From Hoylesella nanceiensis DSM 19126 = JCM 15639 (GTDB lineage Bacteria > Bacteroidota > Bacteroidia > Bacteroidales > Bacteroidaceae), in assembly GCF_000379965.1 (NCBI RefSeq), contig NZ_KB904328.1, positions 585,529-649,528 on the forward strand: a stretch of DNA of 64,000 nucleotides, in the 5' to 3' direction. Under the pieces are notes generated by a model. That model was not told the DNA's origin. It was given only the letters and a program-made list of their open reading frames with translations, and did no database searches. Positions 57,342-64,000 of the stretch are shown here, piece by piece (the stretch's first letter is position 1; each line of letters begins with the position of its first letter). A program made the translations under genes and the position numbers.

Positions 57342-57403
57342 AATGCGCCTAAAGTGCGTTTTAAAGCAAGTTTAGTAGCATTGGCATAAACTAATGGTAA
57401 TAG

Positions 57404-58048
57404 ATGAAAAAAGGCGATTCTAAGGAAAAGAAACCCATCCATTTGCTTCAATCACATTATTATGATGGATTGATTGAGGCAGGTTGCGACGAGGCAGGAC
57501 GTGGTTGTTTGGCTGGAAGTGTGTATGCTGCGGCGGTCATTCTACCGCAAAACTATTCGCATCCTTATCTAAACGACTCGAAACAGCTCACCGAAAAGCG
57601 CAGAATGATATTGCGAAAGGACATCGAAAAAGATGCCATTGCATGGGCAGTAGGTGTGGTTTCGCCCGAAGAAATCGACGAAATCAATATCCTTAAAGCG
57701 AGCTTTTTGGCCATGCACAGAGCCATAGATCAACTCAAAGTGCGCCCCGAAGCCCTCATTATCGATGGCAACCGCTTCACTCCTTATCAGAACTTGCCCT
57801 ACACGCCTATTGTAAAAGGCGATGCAAAGTATTTATCTATTGCCGCAGCAAGTATTCTTGCGAAGACTTATCGAGATGAGTATATGGAAGAACTCCACAG
57901 TCAATATCCGCAATACGAATGGAGTAAGAACAAAGGTTATCCCACCGTTGCGCACCGAGAGGCGATAAAAAAATATGGAACAACGCCATTTCATCGAATG
58001 TCGTTCAATCTTTTAGGCGAAGAAAAACAGCTTTCTTTCGATTTCTAA
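57404..58048 (+). CDS. rnhB: Ribonuclease HII
   Basis: RNase HII cuts RNA in RNA-DNA hybrids and removes misincorporated ribonucleotides. The active-site motif [12 protein letters not shown] (with the Asp-Glu pair) and LIIDGNRF and [15 protein letters not shown] are conserved. The C-terminus QLSFDF is typical of Bacteroidetes proteins. It has 214 residues and follows sufS by 62 bp. Confidence 0.96.
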   Translation: MKKGDSKEKKPIHLLQSHYYDGLIEAGCDEAGRGCLAGSVYAAAVILPQNYSHPYLNDSKQLTEKRRMILRKDIEKDAIAWAVGVVSPEEIDEINILKASFLAMHRAIDQLKVRPEALIIDGNRFTPYQNLPYTPIVKGDAKYLSIAAASILAKTYRDEYMEELHSQYPQYEWSKNKGYPTVAHREAIKKYGTTPFHRMSFNLLGEEKQLSFDF

Positions 58049-58113
58049 GACCCCAAAAAGGCGGATAAACAACGCTAAAAGCGGTTCTTTTGATTAAAAA
58101 TTACGGGCAGATA

Positions 58114-58145
58114 TTTGGTTGTTTGTTTAAAATATACTACCTTTG
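58114..58145 (+). promoter_or_regulatory. Promoter of the CAT-anticodon tRNA
   Basis: TTTG (58114-58117), a 20-bp spacer and TACCTTTG (58138-58145) match the housekeeping promoter pattern, about 32 bp before the tRNA. Confidence 0.8.
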
Positions 58146-58177
58146 CACGTGTAATTCTGTGTAGAATTATATTATTA

Positions 58178-58251
58178 GGGCTTTTAGCTCAGTTGGTTAG
58201 AGCAACAGACTCATAATCTGGAGGTCCTTGGTTCAAGCCCAAGATGGCCCA
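58178..58251 (+). tRNA. tRNA with anticodon CAT (Met or Ile2)
   Basis: The cloverleaf folds with D stem GCTC/GAGC, anticodon loop CTCATAA (CAT at 58212-58214) and T stem CTTGG/CCAAG. Sequence alone does not separate elongator tRNA-Met from lysidine-modified tRNA-Ile2; the former seems more likely. The acceptor stem has a T-T mismatch (58183 with 58245) and the first anticodon-stem pair is A-G (58205 with 58221). CCA is not encoded. Confidence 0.88.
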
Positions 58252-58252
58252 C

Positions 58253-58294
58253 AAGCAGTTCGCAAAACTTATCTTGCGAACTGCTTTTTTTATG
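58253..58294 (+). terminator. Terminator of the CAT-anticodon tRNA
   Basis: AGCAGTTCGCAA (58254-58265) pairs perfectly with TTGCGAACTGCT (58274-58285) and is followed by seven T. A near-copy of this hairpin lies at 59578-59620. Confidence 0.9.
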
Positions 58295-58487
58295 TTTGTT
58301 TGATATGGATTTCTATAAAATGACGATGCAATAATGGTATTTATAACAGCTATCATCTTTTTATATACGGCATTCATAAAATGTTATTGTTCACCAATTT
58401 ATAAAGAATAACGCTCTTTTAATTTAAAAAATATCATCTTTTTATATCTTTTTGCAAGAAAAGAACATTTGATAATATGTTTTTATT
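58295..58487. other. AT-rich noncoding region before the LRR gene
   Basis: About 190 bp of AT-rich sequence with no gene. With the following promoter and hairpin region it makes up the 370-bp gap before the LRR protein. Confidence 0.5.
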
Positions 58488-58529
58488 TATCTTTGAAATA
58501 CTTTTATAACGTATCTGCTCGTTATAAAA
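58488..58529 (+). promoter_or_regulatory. Promoter motif and inverted repeat upstream of the LRR gene
   Basis: TATCTTTG (58488-58495) matches the -7 motif. A perfect 10-bp inverted repeat follows, TTTTATAACG (58502-58511) with CGTTATAAAA (58520-58529), around an 8-base loop. It would sit at the very 5' end of the transcript, so it could be an operator or an RNA hairpin controlling the gene. Confidence 0.5.
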
Positions 58530-58621
58530 ATCTCCTTTGTTAGGATCAAATTTATAAAGGTTTGAGAAATTAAAAGCAATCAATAAACAAAAAATATTAT
58601 TCATTTAATTAAAGAACTTAT

Positions 58622-59473
58622 ATGAAACAACTTTATCTTTTGCTGATAACCCTGCTCGTAAGTTTATCAGCTTATGCCGAAAAATCTGGAACTTGTGGTG
58701 ATAATCTACAATGGAAACTCACAGATGAAGGCGTGTTAACCATTACAGGAACAGGAGAAATGCAAGATTGGAATGATTATAGTAGCCCATGGTACGAAAA
58801 CGAAAGTGTTAAACAAGTTATCATAGGTGATGGTGTAACAACAATTGGGGATTGGGCTTTCTCTTATTGCCGTGCTCTTACTTCGATTACCATACCAAAT
58901 AGTGTAACAACAATTGGGGATAATGCTTTCGAGAGTTGCTCTTCTCTTACTTCGATTACCATACCCAATAGTGTAACAACAATTGGGGATTATGCTTTCT
59001 CTTATTGCCGTGCTCTTACTTCCGTAATCATTTCTAATAGTGTAACAACAATTGGGGAGAGGACTTTCGCTAATTGCTATTCTCTTACTTCTGTAACCAT
59101 TCCTAGTAGTGTAACAAGAATTGAGGATGGGGCTTTCTCTGATTGTGGGAATGTAAAACAGATTACAAGTGAGGCAGTAACTCCACCATATTGTTCTAGA
59201 TATGCTTTTGATGGGGTTAACAGAAACGAATGTAAACTTTTTGTACCAAAGAATAGTATAGATGCTTATAAAAGAGCATATGTTTGGTGGCATTTTTTCC
59301 TTATTGAGGGTACCACTACTGGCATTAAAAACAACATCTACAATAAAATAGATAATGTAGATGTTTACACAATAGATGGAATAAAACGTTTAAGCAAAGC
59401 CAATGTTAACGAAATAAATGCTTTGCCTAAGGGCGTTTATATAATCAATGGTAAAAAGATAGTTATCAAATAA
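58622..59473 (+). CDS. BspA-type leucine-rich repeat surface protein
   Basis: This 283-residue protein has a signal peptide ending near AYAE, then the GTCGDNLQWKL region that often opens BspA-like proteins. About five 23-residue LRR_5 repeats follow (core SLTSITIPNSVTTIGDNAF, residues about 65-180). A final domain ends in about 30 residues like a type IX sorting tag (VYTIDGIKRL, LPKGVYIINGKK, ending IVIK). The repeats are nearly identical at the DNA level (69-bp period, 58820-59130), so copy number can vary by recombination. BspA proteins mediate adhesion in related oral bacteria. It is flanked by duplicated terminator sequences. Confidence 0.88.
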   Translation: MKQLYLLLITLLVSLSAYAEKSGTCGDNLQWKLTDEGVLTITGTGEMQDWNDYSSPWYENESVKQVIIGDGVTTIGDWAFSYCRALTSITIPNSVTTIGDNAFESCSSLTSITIPNSVTTIGDYAFSYCRALTSVIISNSVTTIGERTFANCYSLTSVTIPSSVTRIEDGAFSDCGNVKQITSEAVTPPYCSRYAFDGVNRNECKLFVPKNSIDAYKRAYVWWHFFLIEGTTTGIKNNIYNKIDNVDVYTIDGIKRLSKANVNEINALPKGVYIINGKKIVIK

Positions 59474-59577
59474 TAAAATAAAAGACTAATTGCACTGGAT
59501 CTCATTGTATGTTCTTTTTGCATGAAAAAGCCTAATAATGAGGACAGAACATGTAAAAAGAAACATTGATACAAACA

Positions 59578-59620
59578 AAGCTGTTCGCAAAACATCTCTT
59601 GCGAACTGCTTTTTTTATGT
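59578..59620 (+). terminator. Near-copy of the tRNA terminator, after the LRR gene
   Basis: Aligned with 58253-58295, 40 of 43 bases agree by eye. One of the changes breaks a pair in the stem, so this copy appears derived. Seven T follow the hairpin. Confidence 0.8.
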
Positions 59621-59686
59621 GCGTTTGTTTCCTCTTGTCGAGCTTTTGCTCCGCTTTGTCAATAAAAAAAGAATATCAATAAAAAA

Positions 59687-59713
59687 GGAGATGCCTCGCA
59701 ATGAGGCACCTCC
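59687..59713 (-). terminator. Terminator of the DUF389 gene
   Basis: GGAG-A-TGCCTC pairs with GAGGCA-C-CTCC around a short loop. On the minus strand it is followed by TTTTTTATT. Confidence 0.8.
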
Positions 59714-59774
59714 TTTTGGTTTTGTTGTATGTCTTTCCCCTTTAAAAGCAGGGATTTTATTTCAAAAAATACTT

Positions 59775-61121
59775 TTACTTGCCTGTGGTAGGTTGCAAGA
59801 CAAGGCGCAAGCTATCGGCTTTTGAACGAGTCTTTAGCCAGCGTTGAAGCTGTTGCTGTTCTGCTGTTGATAGCGCATTTTTATATCCCACCAATGCCAA
59901 AACATAGTTTTTGGTAGCCAAAGTGTCGGTTCTTTCCTCAGATACTAACGACAAACTGATGGTATTTACTTGCGGACAAATAGCCTTAATCTCTTTAGAA
60001 AGCTCCTTACCTAATGTCTCATAGCTCCAATATTTTTTCAGTTGCTTTTCTAAGTTGCTCAGTTGTTCGCTTTGTGTAATAAGCTGTTCCTTGGTGTCGG
60101 CTAATGAGTTGCCCGACAAATCTTCTTTTCGTAGAGTATTATTACCTTGACTTCCTTGAATAATCACCAGTTTATAACCCTCAAGACTATATTCCTTTAG
60201 GTTTTCTTGAGCCTTTTTAATGGTATCTTCTCCAATGGGTTCGCCCACCGCTACAATACGAATAGTCTTGCTTTCGTCGTTTCTTTTGTTCGAAATAATA
60301 TATGTTCCTTTCAACGTTAGCTCATTCTTAACAAATTGTTGAGTGTTGTTGTCTTGAATACTTTCACGAATAATTTGAGTGGTCATATATGTTGCTGGAA
60401 TCATTGTGATAACAACAATGGCAAAGATATATTTTCTAACGCGTTGCAAAGCGGCTGCATCTGCAAAGGTTCTACGTTGAAAACGAAGCATTCTAACGCC
60501 TATAAAGGTAGAAAGCGCAATGAAGACGGTATTGATGAAGAAGAGATAAAACGCCCCAAAGAAGAACGAAATTTCTCCAACTGCAAGTCCATAACCAGCA
60601 GTACACAATGGTGGCATCAAGGCTGTAGCGATAGCAACGCCTGGAATTACATTACCTTTGCCTTTTGTGCATAAAGCAAGAATACCCGCAGCACCACCAA
60701 ATATGGCGATGAGCACGTCGTATAACGTGGGCGAGGTGCGTGCCAATAGCTCTGATTGAGCCTCGCTAATCGGACTGATAATAAAGTATATCATTGCAGT
60801 GATAACACTTATTACCGTGGCAACAAGATAATTTTTCACCGAGCGTTTTAGCAAATTGAAGTCGTCTATGCCCACTGCTAAACCCATTCCGCTGATTGGT
60901 CCCATCAAAGGAGAGATGAGCATGGCACCTATAATCACTGCTGTTGAATTGACATTTAAACCTAATGAAGCGATGAAAACAGCGAAAATAAGTACCCAAA
61001 GGTTCGCTCCGTGGAAGGTTACTCCACTGCTTATCTGTTTAATAATCTCTGTTTCGTTCTCTTTATCGGGTAATGCATTGAAGTATCCCCTAATGTTTTT
61101 CCAAAATGAGTCGTTATTCAT
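59775..61121 (-). CDS. DUF389 family membrane protein
   Basis: About 448 residues from the ATG at 61121; an upstream extension is ruled out by a promoter motif at 61141-61148. The N-terminal half is polytopic, with the DUF389 (TIGR00341-like) hallmarks: GLNVNSTAVIIGAMLISPLMGPI, then GVAIATALMPPLCTAGYGLA. The C-terminal half (about 250-448) is soluble and partly coiled (SLADTKEQLITQSEQLSNLEKQLKKY). The function of the family is unknown. It is transcribed alone. Confidence 0.85.
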   Translation of the reverse strand: MNNDSFWKNIRGYFNALPDKENETEIIKQISSGVTFHGANLWVLIFAVFIASLGLNVNSTAVIIGAMLISPLMGPISGMGLAVGIDDFNLLKRSVKNYLVATVISVITAMIYFIISPISEAQSELLARTSPTLYDVLIAIFGGAAGILALCTKGKGNVIPGVAIATALMPPLCTAGYGLAVGEISFFFGAFYLFFINTVFIALSTFIGVRMLRFQRRTFADAAALQRVRKYIFAIVVITMIPATYMTTQIIRESIQDNNTQQFVKNELTLKGTYIISNKRNDESKTIRIVAVGEPIGEDTIKKAQENLKEYSLEGYKLVIIQGSQGNNTLRKEDLSGNSLADTKEQLITQSEQLSNLEKQLKKYWSYETLGKELSKEIKAICPQVNTISLSLVSEERTDTLATKNYVLALVGYKNALSTAEQQQLQRWLKTRSKADSLRLVLQPTTGK

Positions 61122-61140
61122 TGTCGTCCTTTTTTGACGA

Positions 61141-61148
61141 CAAATATA
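61141..61148 (-). promoter_or_regulatory. -7 promoter motif of the DUF389 gene
   Basis: On the minus strand this reads TATATTTG, an exact TAnnTTTG match, 19 bp before the start codon. It supports the shorter protein. Confidence 0.65.
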
Positions 61149-61235
61149 CGAATAAAAATGCAAACTTGATCCTCTTGTATGTAGAAAAGCCGAGAGCTTG
61201 CAATGCCTTTGTGCTAAAGTCTTTGTAAGGTAACG

Positions 61236-61323
61236 TGGCAATAACATTGCTTTTAGGCCATAATAGCAATGGAATTAGAGCCTAAAAAGAATGACTTTGC
61301 AAGACAAAAGCATTGATATTGAA
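61236..61323 (+). repeat. 22-bp tandem array I (4 units)
   Basis: Units start at 61236, 61258, 61280 and 61302. Units 1, 2 and 4 match well; unit 3 is degenerate. The array lies between two minus-strand genes (DUF389 and nrdG), but is still in the + orientation. Confidence 0.83.
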
Positions 61324-61414
61324 AGAGAAGAAGAAGGAGATGAAAGTGGAAAGCCTTTTTGTGTGAATTAAAAAGTGTAGAGAAAGGGTGAAAATGGGGA
61401 AGAAGTGGGCAGAC

Positions 61415-61918
61415 TTACTCAATGCCGATGTTGGGTGTCCACAACACCACTTTGTTTTGTTGGAGCGATTGTTGCACGTCGATGAGGCGTTGGTTGCTAC
61501 TTCCTCGGAACAATAATGAAAGGTCTTTCTTGCTGTTTATAAACGGACCATCAACCAAAACGTCAATCCATTGCAATAGTTCTCGTTGCTCCTTCATCTT
61601 TAAAAGCGACTCGAACACAAAGCCCGTGTAGCACCAAATGTTCTTGTTTGTCTGCTGTTTAATGGTCTTTGCCAATTCAGTAAAGCCCTTTGCCTGATAC
61701 ATAGGGTCGCCTCCTGAGAAGGTAACATGGGCAAAAGGGTCGGCAGTAACAATCTTCATGATGTCGTTAGTGCTCATCATTGTGCCGTTGTTGATGTCCC
61801 ATGACTGGGGATTATGGCACTCTATGCAAGCATGAGGACAGCCTGCACAATAGATAGAGGTGCGAAATCCGGGTCCATCAACAGTGGTATCTTCGAGTAT
61901 GTTCAATATAGAAAGCAT
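61415..61918 (-). CDS. nrdG: Anaerobic ribonucleotide reductase activating protein NrdG
   Basis: NrdG is the radical SAM enzyme that makes the glycyl radical on NrdD. About 167 residues from the ATG at 61918; an upstream extension is unlikely because it crosses a hairpin. The Cx3Cx2C cluster motif is CPHACIEC within YCAGCPHACIECHNP, and the GGDPM motif (FSGGDPMYQ) binds SAM. It lies downstream of nrdD with a terminator-like hairpin between them. Confidence 0.93.
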   Translation of the reverse strand: MLSILNILEDTTVDGPGFRTSIYCAGCPHACIECHNPQSWDINNGTMMSTNDIMKIVTADPFAHVTFSGGDPMYQAKGFTELAKTIKQQTNKNIWCYTGFVFESLLKMKEQRELLQWIDVLVDGPFINSKKDLSLLFRGSSNQRLIDVQQSLQQNKVVLWTPNIGIE

Positions 61919-61942
61919 GTATATAGGCTGATTAGAGGGTCT

Positions 61943-61963
61943 AAAAGGACTGTTTGTCCTTTT
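61943..61963 (-). other. Small inverted repeat upstream of nrdG
   Basis: AAAAGGAC (61943-61950) and GTCCTTTT (61956-61963) form a perfect 8-bp stem with a 5-base loop, 25 bp before the nrdG start codon. It could be a regulatory hairpin or an operator. Confidence 0.4.
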
Positions 61964-61969
61964 CAAAAG

Positions 61970-62003
61970 CAAAAAAAGAAGGAGCAGTTGAGGCTACTCC
62001 TTC
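61970..62003 (-). terminator. Terminator-like hairpin between nrdD and nrdG
   Basis: GAAGGAG (61978-61984) pairs with CTCCTTC (61997-62003). On the minus strand a run of T follows the hairpin. It probably ends or attenuates the nrdD transcript before nrdG. Confidence 0.7.
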
Positions 62004-62071
62004 AGTCTTTTGTGGTTATTCTTACAATTTACTATTATCGTTGTTTGTTTGAAAGAGAGGTCTGTCGAGAC

Positions 62072-64000
62072 TTAAATATCGTGGCGTACACGATCGTTTA
62101 GCTCTGCCAGTTTACCGTTATTCCAACGGTCGGTTGTGCCAACAAGATAACCAGTGATGCGTTGAAGGCGGTCGATATGATGTCCACCGCAATGAGGACA
62201 GGTCTCAAGAGTGTTGTCGGCATTCTCAAATCCACATGTCATACATCTGTTTCGGTTGTGATTCACGCTTCCATAGCCAATGTTATAGTGGTCCATCATA
62301 TCCACAACATTCATAATAACTTGTGGGTTATGGGTTGCATCACCATCAATTTCCACATAGAAAATGTGTCCTGCACGGGTCAAATCGTGGTAAGGTGCTT
62401 CCACTTCAGCCTTGTGTTTTGCACTGCATTTGTAGTACACTGGCACGTGATTTGAATTGGTGTAATAGTCTCTATCGGTAATACCTTCGAGCTCACCAAA
62501 CTCCTTTCGGTCCTTCAAAGTAAACTTACCCGATAGTCCTTCCGCTGGAGTTGCAAGCACACTAAAGTTATGTTGGTACATTTTAGTGAAGTCGTTGGCG
62601 CGGTCTCTCATGTAAGTTACGATCTTTAAGCCCAGTTCTTGCGCCTCATTATCTTCTCCATGGTGCTTACCTAACAAGGCTTTGAGGCACTCAGCCAATC
62701 CAATAAAGCCGATAGAGAGCGTTCCTTGGTTGATAACCGACTCGATAGTGTCGTCTGCTTTCAGCTTATCAGCACCTAACCACAGGCTTCTCATCACCAT
62801 AGGGAACTGCTTTGCGTAGGCAGTCTTTTGGAAATTGTAGCGTTCTACCAATTGTTTTGCGGTTAAATCCAATACCTTGTCCAATTTAGCAAAGAACGAA
62901 TTGATGCGCTCTTCCTTGTCTTTTATCTCCATACATTCAATGGCAAGGCGCACAATATTAACGGTAGTGAAAGAGATATTACCTCTTCCTATTGAGGTTT
63001 TAGGACCGAAATAGTTCTCGAATACACGAGTTCGGCAGCCCATTGTAGCCACTTCGTGAACATAACGCTTTGGATCTTCAGCCTTCCAGTCCTCACTTTG
63101 ATTGAAAGTAGCATCTAAGTTGAGGAAATTAGGGAAGAAACGACGTGCTGTAACCTTACAAGCTAACTCGTATAAGTCGTAGTTCTTGTCTTGAGGAAGA
63201 TAGTTAACGCCACGTTTCTTTTTCCATATCTGAATAGGGAAGATAGCAGTTTCGCCGTTACCCACACCGCTATAAGTGCTTTTGAGCAATTCTCTTATAA
63301 CGCATCTACCCTCTGCAGAAGTGTCGGTTCCATAGTTGATAGACGAGAACACCACTTGGTTTCCACCACGAGAGTGTATCGTATTCATATTATGTATAAA
63401 GGCTTCCATAGCTTGATGCACACGAGCTACAGTTTTATTGATAGCGTGTTGCTTGATACGTTCTTTGCCTTTTAGACCATCGAGGGGCAGTTTTAGGTAG
63501 TCGTTAATCTCCGATTCGTATAGATCCGAGCAGTCTTCGCCCATCAAAGCCTCTAAGTTTTTCACCTCTTCAACGTAACTCATTCTTACATAAGGAGCGA
63601 GATAGAAGTCGAAAGCGGGTATAGCTTGACCGCCATGCATTTCGTTTTGCGCTGTTTCTAATGAGATACAAGCAATGACACTCGCTGTTTCTATGCGCTT
63701 TGCAGGGCGAGATGAGCCATGACCAGCACTGAAACCGTGTTCCAAAATGTTATCTAATGGATGTTGGCAGCAGGTGAGTGACTTAGTGGGATAATAGTCT
63801 TTATCGTGAATATGAATGTAGTTATGCGCCACAGCATCACGCACATCTTCGCTTAAAAGATAGTCGTCGACGAATGGTTTGGTTGTTTCGCTCGAGAACT
63901 TCATCATCATTCCAGCAGGAGTGTCAGCGTTCATATTAGCGTTTTCACGTGTAATATCATTCGATTTCACGTTGATTATTTCGAGGAAGATATCCCTTGT
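62072..64000 (-). CDS. nrdD: Anaerobic ribonucleoside-triphosphate reductase NrdD (5' end cut)
   Basis: NrdD makes deoxyribonucleotides without oxygen, using a glycyl radical. The frame runs off the right end of the window; 642 codons are visible, starting in TRDIFLEIIN, which precedes the usual NxxAGxMMKFSSE region. The missing part is the N-terminal ATP-cone domain. The catalytic region includes CISLETAQNEMHGGQA, and the C-terminal part has a Cys4 zinc site (CMTCGFENADN, CPHCGG) and the radical-glycine motif RITGYLVGTTDRWNNGK. It is upstream of nrdG. Confidence 0.96.
   Translation of the reverse strand, partial: TRDIFLEIINVKSNDITRENANMNADTPAGMMMKFSSETTKPFVDDYLLSEDVRDAVAHNYIHIHDKDYYPTKSLTCCQHPLDNILEHGFSAGHGSSRPAKRIETASVIACISLETAQNEMHGGQAIPAFDFYLAPYVRMSYVEEVKNLEALMGEDCSDLYESEINDYLKLPLDGLKGKERIKQHAINKTVARVHQAMEAFIHNMNTIHSRGGNQVVFSSINYGTDTSAEGRCVIRELLKSTYSGVGNGETAIFPIQIWKKKRGVNYLPQDKNYDLYELACKVTARRFFPNFLNLDATFNQSEDWKAEDPKRYVHEVATMGCRTRVFENYFGPKTSIGRGNISFTTVNIVRLAIECMEIKDKEERINSFFAKLDKVLDLTAKQLVERYNFQKTAYAKQFPMVMRSLWLGADKLKADDTIESVINQGTLSIGFIGLAECLKALLGKHHGEDNEAQELGLKIVTYMRDRANDFTKMYQHNFSVLATPAEGLSGKFTLKDRKEFGELEGITDRDYYTNSNHVPVYYKCSAKHKAEVEAPYHDLTRAGHIFYVEIDGDATHNPQVIMNVVDMMDHYNIGYGSVNHNRNRCMTCGFENADNTLETCPHCGGHHIDRLQRITGYLVGTTDRWNNGKLAELNDRVRHDI

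Larger units (their letters stand above)
59474..59774. other. Gap after the LRR gene
   Basis: This 300-bp stretch holds the second copy of the tRNA-type terminator (59578-59620) and the terminator of the opposing gene (59687-59713). An open frame at 59538-59825 crosses both and is not a gene. Confidence 0.6.

Noticed and set aside
59538-59825. Open frame of 95 codons after the LRR gene
   Set aside because: It crosses two terminator hairpins and runs into the opposing DUF389 gene.
61122-61247. Longer N-terminus for the DUF389 protein
   Set aside because: It would cross a TATATTTG promoter motif and part of repeat array I, and the added residues do not look like a protein of this family.
159-61323. 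The 22-bp arrays considered as CRISPR arrays
   Set aside because: Units are directly adjacent with no spacers, only 3-4 per site, degenerate, and no cas genes are in the window.

Overview
The window looks like a chromosome segment of a Bacteroidetes species, most likely Prevotella or a close relative. The evidence is the AT-rich DNA, the recurrent Bacteroidetes-type -7 promoter motif TAnnTTTG, many signal-peptide and lipoprotein genes, a TonB-receptor locus, a BspA-type leucine-rich repeat protein, and gene orders such as rimP-nusA-infB followed by suf. The species cannot be named from the sequence alone.

Layout. 0.4-3.7 kb (minus): feoB and a DtxR-FeoA fusion regulator (ferrous iron). 4.0-8.5 kb: nrfHA nitrite ammonification cytochromes with a split ResB/CcsA haem-lyase pair. 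8.8-10.1 kb: a THUMP-like SAM methyltransferase. 10.3-18.3 kb: an accessory block with an IS982-type remnant, a three-gene RND efflux operon and a complete IS5-type element (17034-18285). 18.4-28.1 kb: a degenerate mraZ, then rsmH-ftsL-ftsI-murE-mraY-murD-ftsW. The division/cell wall cluster stops there at a strong terminator. 28.5-37.4 kb: TonB receptor, small lipoprotein, beta-barrel, DUF4876-like lipoprotein and a secreted M16 peptidase. 37.7-42.4 kb: recO (minus), tRNA-Glu-rpsT, ung, DUF3109, a NUDIX hydrolase (minus) and a secreted esterase. 42.9-46.6 kb: a GH16-type secreted enzyme and a histidine phosphatase. 46.8-58.0 kb: rimP-nusA-infB, sufB-OMP-sufC-sufD, sufS, rnhB. 58.2-59.5 kb: a CAT-anticodon tRNA and a BspA-like LRR protein. 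59.8-64 kb (minus): a DUF389 membrane protein, nrdG, and nrdD cut by the window edge.

The most unusual signal is a family of dispersed intergenic arrays. Each is typically exactly four tandem copies of a degenerate 22-bp unit built around AAAA-N-CAWTGC-TTTT. At least nine clear arrays and two divergent ones occur in 64 kb. All lie between genes and all have the same polarity on the + strand whatever the direction of the adjacent genes. They are not CRISPR (no spacers) and I know of no name for them.

Functional themes are iron and metal handling (FeoB, DtxR-FeoA, Suf, possibly the TonB/M16 locus), anaerobic respiration and metabolism (NrfHA, NrdDG), peptidoglycan synthesis and division, and secreted or surface proteins. 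Two of the secreted proteins share a C-terminal tag resembling a type IX secretion signal. All assignments come from reading motifs and recalling families; no database search was possible.
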